Shown: one piece after another, positions 22,647 to 26,623 of the stretch
Layout: each line of letters begins with the position of its first letter
How positions within the stretch are numbered: the first letter of the stretch is position 1
The notes under the pieces: generated by a model
Seen by the model: the letters and a program-made list of their open reading frames with translations, nothing else
Told to the model about the DNA's origin: nothing
Database searches by the model: none
Assembly (NCBI GenBank): GCA_005889515.1
Contig: VBHE01000168.1
Location: forward strand, 1-26,623
DNA from: Chloroflexota bacterium
Lineage (GTDB): Bacteria; Chloroflexota; Dormibacteria; Aeolococcales; Aeolococcaceae
Reading direction: 5' to 3'
DNA: 26,623 bases
Program-made: the position numbers and the translations under genes

Positions 22647-23105
22647 ATGGCGGTGACCGGCGAGCTCCACGACACCGTCGCCGCCCGCCTCCAGCAGGGC
22701 GACAGCCGCTACACCCGCCACCGTCGAGCCCTCATCGAGGTGCTCCGCGTCGCCAAGCAGCCGATGACGATCGCCGAGATCCTCGCCGTCGCCACCGATC
22801 TGCCCCAGAGCTCCGTCTACCGCAACCTCGCCGTCTTCGAGGAGACCGGCCTGGTCCAGCGGCTCGTCGGCGCGGGGGACTTCGGCCGCTTCGAGCTCGC
22901 CGAGGACCTGCTCGGCCACCACCATCACCTCGTGTGCAGCTCGTGCGGCAGCATGCTCGACGTCGAGCTGCCCGCCGAGCTCGAGGCTGAGCTCGAGCGC
23001 GCGCTGGCGACGCTGGCGCGGCGAAAGCGCTTTCAGCTCCACGCGCACCGTCTCGACCTCGTCGGCCTCTGCAGGGACTGCGCCGCCGCGGGGCGCGCCT
23101 CCTAG
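22647..23105 (+). CDS. zur: Fur-family metalloregulator, probably Zur
   Basis: A 152-residue Fur-family repressor. It has the winged-helix YTRHRRALIEVLRVAKQPMTIAEIL, then SSVYRNLAVFEETGLVQRL (recognition helix). The dimerisation and metal domain has GHHHHLVCSSCGSMLDVELP, with C-x2-C for structural zinc, and the second pair GLCRDC near the C-terminus. Its position next to, and convergent with, a znuABC-type operon supports Zur. A Fur or Mur identity cannot be excluded. It should repress the zinc uptake genes when zinc is plentiful. ATG 22647 or GTG 22653 may be the start. Its TAG stop shares a CTAG palindrome with the stop of the convergent permease gene (23102-23105). Confidence 0.85.
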   Translation: MAVTGELHDTVAARLQQGDSRYTRHRRALIEVLRVAKQPMTIAEILAVATDLPQSSVYRNLAVFEETGLVQRLVGAGDFGRFELAEDLLGHHHHLVCSSCGSMLDVELPAELEAELERALATLARRKRFQLHAHRLDLVGLCRDCAAAGRAS

Positions 23106-23950
23106 AGACCGCGCAGTCGGGCGCCGGCGTAGCCCGCGAAGGCGAGCGCGGTGACGAAGATGCTCGGCGGAAGGTCCACCCAGTACGAGACCGCGAGACC
23201 GATCCAGAGGTAGAGCACGCCGAGCGCGATCGCCAGCGTCACCGCGACCGGTGGCCGGCTCGACAGCAGCGAGGCGGTCGCCGCCGGTGCGATCAGCAGC
23301 GAGAAGGTGAGCAGCACGCCGACGATCGGGGTGGCGATCGCGGTGGTGGCGGCGAGGATGAGCAGGAGGAGCAGCGACATCGCCCCGGTACGCACCCCGC
23401 GCGCCTCCGCGACCTCCTCGTCGAGCGAGGAGAAGAGCAGCGGCCGGAAGGCGACGGCGACGAGGGCGACGATGAGGGTCGCGGCGACCGCGGTGATGGC
23501 GACCTCGGTGGTGTCGATACCGAGGATGTCGCCGACGAGCACCGGCAGGGCCTCGCCGGCCCGGTAGAGGCGGAGGAAGAGCAGCCCCAGCCCCAGAGTG
23601 CCGGTGACCACGACGCCCACCGCGACGTCACGGCCGCGGCTGCGTCTCGCCAGCGCGCCGATGAGCAGCGCCCCGGCGCCGTCGACGGCGAACAGGCCCA
23701 CGAGCGGGTGGACGCCGACGACCAGCGCACCGGTGGCGCCGGTGAAGCCCATCAGCGACAGTGAGTGCCCGGCGAAGCTGAGCCCGCGGAGGACCACGAA
23801 ATAGCCGACCACGCCTGCGACCAGCGCCGCGGCGGTGCCTGCCAGGTAGGCGTTGCGCATGAACTCGAAGGTGAATAGCTGATTGAGGTCGTCGACCGGG
23901 TTCCACGACCACGGGACGCCGCTGAGCGTGTCGTGCGCCGGTGGTGTCAC
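23102..23950 (-). CDS. znuB: Zinc/manganese ABC transporter permease (ZnuB-like, second copy)
   Basis: A 282-residue polytopic membrane protein of the ABC-3 family (ZnuB/MntB/TroC). Multiple hydrophobic segments are visible, with the typical MRNAYLAGTAAALVAGVVGYFVVLRGLSFAGHSLS at the N-terminus. Later come RPLLFSSLDEEVAEARGV and TPIVGVLLTFSLLIAPAATA. It moves metal delivered by the ZnuA-like lipoprotein. The start is GTG 23950. One base separates it from the TGA of the preceding permease gene, so the pair is coupled. The two permeases share the N-terminal SWNPVDD...Q-FEFMR and the whole fold. They look like a tandem duplication that may form a heterodimer. Confidence 0.88.
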   Translation of the reverse strand: MTPPAHDTLSGVPWSWNPVDDLNQLFTFEFMRNAYLAGTAAALVAGVVGYFVVLRGLSFAGHSLSLMGFTGATGALVVGVHPLVGLFAVDGAGALLIGALARRSRGRDVAVGVVVTGTLGLGLLFLRLYRAGEALPVLVGDILGIDTTEVAITAVAATLIVALVAVAFRPLLFSSLDEEVAEARGVRTGAMSLLLLLILAATTAIATPIVGVLLTFSLLIAPAATASLLSSRPPVAVTLAIALGVLYLWIGLAVSYWVDLPPSIFVTALAFAGYAGARLRGL

Positions 23951-23951
23951 C

Positions 23952-24788
23952 TCATGCTCCGGCCGTGAGGCGCCGCGCCGACAGGTAGGCGAGGCTCGAG
24001 AGGGCGGTGATGAAGAAGCTCACCGGATAGGGTTGCCAATAGGCGATGGCGAGACCTGTCCAGGTCACCGCGAGGGCGATGCCCACGGAGAGCAGCAGGG
24101 TCGCCGCCGGGCGGCGGGTGAGCCGCTGCGCCGTCGCCGCGGGCGCGATCAGCAGGGCCACGGCGAGCAGAGCGCCGATCACCTGGTTGGCCGCGCTGAC
24201 GGCGACGGCGAGCACCAGCATGAAGGCCACCGAGACGATGCGGACCGGCACCCCCCGGGCCTGGGCGAGCTCGTCGTCGAGTGAGGCGAAGAGAAGCGGG
24301 CGGAAGAGCCACGCCAGCGCGGCGAGGGCGATCACCGCACCGATCGCCACCACCACGATGTCGCGCACGCCGAGCGCCAGGATGCCGCCGAAGAGCAGCG
24401 CGTAGGTCTCGTTCGAGTAGCCGCGGTACAGGCGCAGGAAGAGGAGTCCGAGCCCCAGGGAGAGCACCAGGATCATGCCGATCACAACGTCGCGTCCGCG
24501 CAGGCGCTGCTCGAGGGCGCCGAGCGCGACCGCCATCGTTGCGGTGAGCCCGAGCAGCCCCAGCACCGGGCTGACGCCGATCACCACCGCGCCCGAGGCC
24601 CCGGCGAAGCCGACGTGGGTCAGGGTGTCGGTGGCGAAGGACAGGCCGCGCAGCACCACGAAGTAGCCGACGGCGCCGCAGAGGATGGCGGCGATGCCGC
24701 CCGCCAGCAGGGCGTGGCGCATGAACTCGAACTGGACGAGCTGCTGCCAGTCGTCGACCGGGTTCCACGAGAAGTCCGAGGCGAGCAC
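23952..24788 (-). CDS. znuB: Zinc/manganese ABC transporter permease (ZnuB-like, first copy)
   Basis: A 278-residue ABC-3 family permease, paralogous to the next gene. The N-terminus reads SDFSWNPVDDWQQLVQFEFM then RHALLAGGIAAILCGAVGYF. Conserved family segments include VVLRGLSFATDTLTHVGFAGASG, GRDVVIGMILVLSLGLGLLFLRLYRG and RPLLFASLDDELAQARGV. AANQVIGALLAVALLIAPAATA follows. About eight membrane helices are expected. The GTG start at 24788 lies 7 bases after the znuC stop. The order znuA-znuC-znuB-znuB makes a complete importer with two different permease chains. Confidence 0.88.
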   Translation of the reverse strand: MLASDFSWNPVDDWQQLVQFEFMRHALLAGGIAAILCGAVGYFVVLRGLSFATDTLTHVGFAGASGAVVIGVSPVLGLLGLTATMAVALGALEQRLRGRDVVIGMILVLSLGLGLLFLRLYRGYSNETYALLFGGILALGVRDIVVVAIGAVIALAALAWLFRPLLFASLDDELAQARGVPVRIVSVAFMLVLAVAVSAANQVIGALLAVALLIAPAATAQRLTRRPAATLLLSVGIALAVTWTGLAIAYWQPYPVSFFITALSSLAYLSARRLTAGA

Positions 24789-24795
24789 GCGCTGC

Positions 24796-25650
24796 TCAGT
24801 GATGGTGCGAGTCGCAGTCGTCGAGGCCGACGACGACGATGCGTCCCCGGCTGTCGCGGAGAACCTCGACCGGGTAGTCGTAGAGCGCGGTGAGGGTCTC
24901 GGTGCTGATCACCTCGTCGGCGGGCCCCGACACCATCCCGCCGCGGGCGAGGTAGACGACGCGGTCGACGAACGGCGCCAGCGGGTTGATGTCGTGGGCG
25001 ACGAGGACGACGGTGATGCCGCGCTCCCTCGCCACGCTCGCGACCAGCGCGCTGATCACCCCCTGGCTGCGGATGTCGAGGCTCGCCAGCGGCTCGTCGA
25101 GGAGGAGGATGCGGGGCTGGGTGACCAGCGCCTGGGCGAGGAGGAGGCGCTGCTGCTCGCCGCCGCTGAGACGGCCGATGGGGCGGTCGGCGTACGCGGT
25201 CGCCCCCACCGCCTCGAGCGCGGCGTCGACCAGGCCACGCCGCCGGCGCCGCGCGGAGCCGGCCAGCGGCACCCCCCAGCGATCACCGTCGACGCCCAGC
25301 CCCACCAGGTCGCGGGCGCGCACCCCGAGGTCGGGGTCGAGGGTGCGCCGCTGGGGGACGTAGCCCACCGAGCGGCGGCCACGGCGCGGCCGGCCGCCGA
25401 GGACCTCGACGCTCCCCTCGCTGAGCCGCTGGAGACCGAGCAGGACACGCAGCATCGTGGTCTTGCCGGCACCGTTGGGCCCGAGGACCACCACGAACTC
25501 GCCGAGCGCCACCTCCAGGTCGGCGTGCTGCCAGACGGCCCGGCGTTCGAAGTCGACCGCGGCGTCGCGCAGCCGGATCGCCGGGGCCTGGAGGGACGGA
25601 GGCCGATCCGCGACGATCGAGCCTCCGCCTGGTTGAAGGGAGGATCTCAC
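24796..25650 (-). CDS. znuC: Zinc/manganese ABC transporter ATPase (ZnuC-like) with His-rich end
   Basis: A 284-residue importer ATPase. Walker A is GPNGAGKTT, the Q-loop is VGYVPQRRTLDPD, the signature is LSGGEQQRLLLAQAL, Walker B is ILLLDEPLASLD, and the H-loop is VLVAHDINPL. GTG 25650 overlaps the znuA stop (GTGA), so translation is coupled; the first roughly 20 residues are non-conserved. The protein ends GLDDCDSHHH. That Cys/His end could bind zinc and act as a sensor or scavenging tail, but this is an inference. It energises the two permeases encoded downstream. Confidence 0.88.
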   Translation of the reverse strand: MRSSLQPGGGSIVADRPPSLQAPAIRLRDAAVDFERRAVWQHADLEVALGEFVVVLGPNGAGKTTMLRVLLGLQRLSEGSVEVLGGRPRRGRRSVGYVPQRRTLDPDLGVRARDLVGLGVDGDRWGVPLAGSARRRRRGLVDAALEAVGATAYADRPIGRLSGGEQQRLLLAQALVTQPRILLLDEPLASLDIRSQGVISALVASVARERGITVVLVAHDINPLAPFVDRVVYLARGGMVSGPADEVISTETLTALYDYPVEVLRDSRGRIVVVGLDDCDSHHH

Positions 25651-26597
25651 TTGGCCAGAGTATCGGCGTTGAGCGCGTTGTAGAGGGCGTTCAGCTGCCC
25701 GAGCTGCCAGTCCTGGAAGGTGGCGTCGGGGGGCTGGAGGGTCTCGCTGACCGCGACGACGGGGATGCCGTTCTGCGTGGCCATCTGCTTGATGGTATTG
25801 GTGACGTCGGTCGAGGTCTGCACGTTGTACATGAGCACGCTCGCGACCCTGGTCTGGATCGCCTGCTCGAAGGCCGCGACCGAGTCGGCCGGCGGATCGT
25901 TGCCCTCGGCCACCGCCTTCATGAACTCGGGAGGGCTCACCACCTCCAGGCCGAGCGCGCTCGCCATGTACGCGAAGATGGTCTCGGTGGCAGCGATCCT
26001 CCGTCCCGCGAACTTCGCGTGGATCGCGGCGACCCCGCTCGTGTACGGGACGAGAGCGGCGGTGAATGCCCTGCGCTGCGCGGTGAGGTAGCCGGCGTCC
26101 GCGGTGTCGAGGGACTTCAGGTCGGAGCTGATCCGGTCGGCGATCCGGGTCACGTCGTCGGGGCTGTACCAGAAGTGCGGGTTGTCGCCCTCCTTCTTCC
26201 CCAGGATGTCCGCGATGGTCATCACCCGGCGCCGGCCGTTGGGATTCGCGGAGAGCAGCCGGTCTGCCCAGCCGTCGTAGCCCGCGCCGTTCAGGATCAC
26301 GTAGTCCGCGGTGGCGACGGCGCGTGCGGCGGAGGGGTCGGACTGGTAGTCGTGAGGATCGGCGTTGGGGTCGGTGACCACGCTGCGCACCGTGATCTGC
26401 GCGCCGCCGAGCTGGGTGGCGATGCTTCCCCACATGTTCTCGCCGGCGACGACGTTCAGGTGCCTTCCCGACGGCTGCGCCCCGCTGGTCGAGGAGCTCG
26501 CCGAGCTCCCACAGGCGGAGAGGACCGTCGCCAGCAGCGCGACGAGCGAGACGGCCACCCTCCGGTGGCCACGCGTGCGAGAGAGCAGGGTGACCAT
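25647..26597 (-). CDS. znuA: Zinc/manganese ABC transporter substrate-binding lipoprotein (ZnuA/TroA family)
   Basis: A 316-residue cluster A-I binding protein. The signal peptide with a lipobox (LLATVLSAC, Cys29) is followed by a Ser-rich linker. Metal-site residues visible are His in NADPHDYQ and His in DNPHFWYS. At the third site, where ZnuA/TroA usually has His, the sequence reads ATETIFAYM (Glu). At the fourth it has AVSETLQPPD (Glu). The E-containing ligand set occurs in some Gram-positive metal-binding lipoproteins and may change metal preference. It captures metal outside the cell for ZnuB. It is the first gene of the operon. ATG 26597 has a TATCAT hexamer 7 bases upstream and no ribosome-binding site, so a leaderless mRNA is likely. 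Confidence 0.86.
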   Translation of the reverse strand: MVTLLSRTRGHRRVAVSLVALLATVLSACGSSASSSTSGAQPSGRHLNVVAGENMWGSIATQLGGAQITVRSVVTDPNADPHDYQSDPSAARAVATADYVILNGAGYDGWADRLLSANPNGRRRVMTIADILGKKEGDNPHFWYSPDDVTRIADRISSDLKSLDTADAGYLTAQRRAFTAALVPYTSGVAAIHAKFAGRRIAATETIFAYMASALGLEVVSPPEFMKAVAEGNDPPADSVAAFEQAIQTRVASVLMYNVQTSTDVTNTIKQMATQNGIPVVAVSETLQPPDATFQDWQLGQLNALYNALNADTLAK

Positions 26598-26604
26598 TGG
26601 TGCG

Positions 26605-26613
26605 ATGATAACG
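26605..26613 (-). promoter_or_regulatory. Putative znuA -10 element with a possible Zur half-site
   Basis: On the minus strand TATCAT (26610 down to 26605) lies 7 bases before ATG 26597. On the plus strand the same place reads TGATAACG (26606-26613), which resembles half of a Fur/Zur-type box (TGATAAT-like). The other half would be at the window edge and is not convincing. Confidence 0.35.
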
Positions 26614-26623
26614 AGAACGGTTC

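Overview
This is a very GC-rich window (I estimate about 70% or more by eye), densely packed, with many GTG starts and 1-4 base overlaps between neighbouring genes. Gene content (bacteriohopanepolyol biosynthesis, a group 1h-type [NiFe]-hydrogenase small subunit, an RpoD-type sigma factor with an acidic N-terminus, a zinc uptake locus with a Fur-family regulator) suggests a soil-type, high-GC Gram-positive-like lineage: Actinomycetota, Chloroflexota or Candidatus Dormibacterota. I cannot separate these from sequence alone. No rRNA, tRNA, CRISPR array or complete insertion sequence was seen.

Layout. 1-1523: the 3' part of a GrpB/UPF0157 gene and a convergent PLP-dependent Cys/Met-metabolism enzyme. 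1697-9652: a seven-gene, translationally coupled operon that takes isoprenoid precursors to adenosylhopane: ispH, a polyprenyl diphosphate synthase, shc, hpnH, hpnC, hpnD and hpnE. It is closed by a strong intrinsic terminator at 9749-9784. 9819-11417: an ABC-2 exporter (ATPase plus permease). 11424-12811, minus strand: hpnG (the next side-chain step after HpnH) in an overlapping pair with an OmpR-type response regulator. 12885-15029: a MarR regulator, a secreted blue-copper protein, a BCP/PrxQ-type peroxiredoxin and a small zinc-ribbon ORF. 15045-16798, minus strand: a three-helix membrane protein, the hydrogenase small subunit and a small Cys-rich protein, with no large subunit beside them. 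16875-19953: a TetR regulator and a secreted DUF4214 protein with a Ser/Thr/Pro linker. 20047-22624: a primary-type sigma factor and a divergent PAS histidine kinase. 22647-26597: a Fur/Zur regulator convergent with znuA-znuC-znuB-znuB.

How the genes work together. The hpn operon, with hpnG on the other side of the ABC exporter, should make squalene, hopene, adenosylhopane and ribosylhopane. IspH and the prenyl synthase supply precursors. The zur/znu block is a self-contained zinc homeostasis unit. The hydrogenase small subunit would need a large subunit from elsewhere in the genome.

Two patterns cut across the window. First, four otherwise conserved genes (hpnH, the ABC ATPase, the ABC permease, and the hydrogenase small subunit twice) each lack a short internal block, mostly about 12-20 codons, usually with loss of frame. 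These look like a shared assembly or deletion artefact and should be checked before any gene is called dead. Second, at least six first-in-transcript genes have a -10-like hexamer 6-8 bases before the start codon, which suggests leaderless mRNAs.
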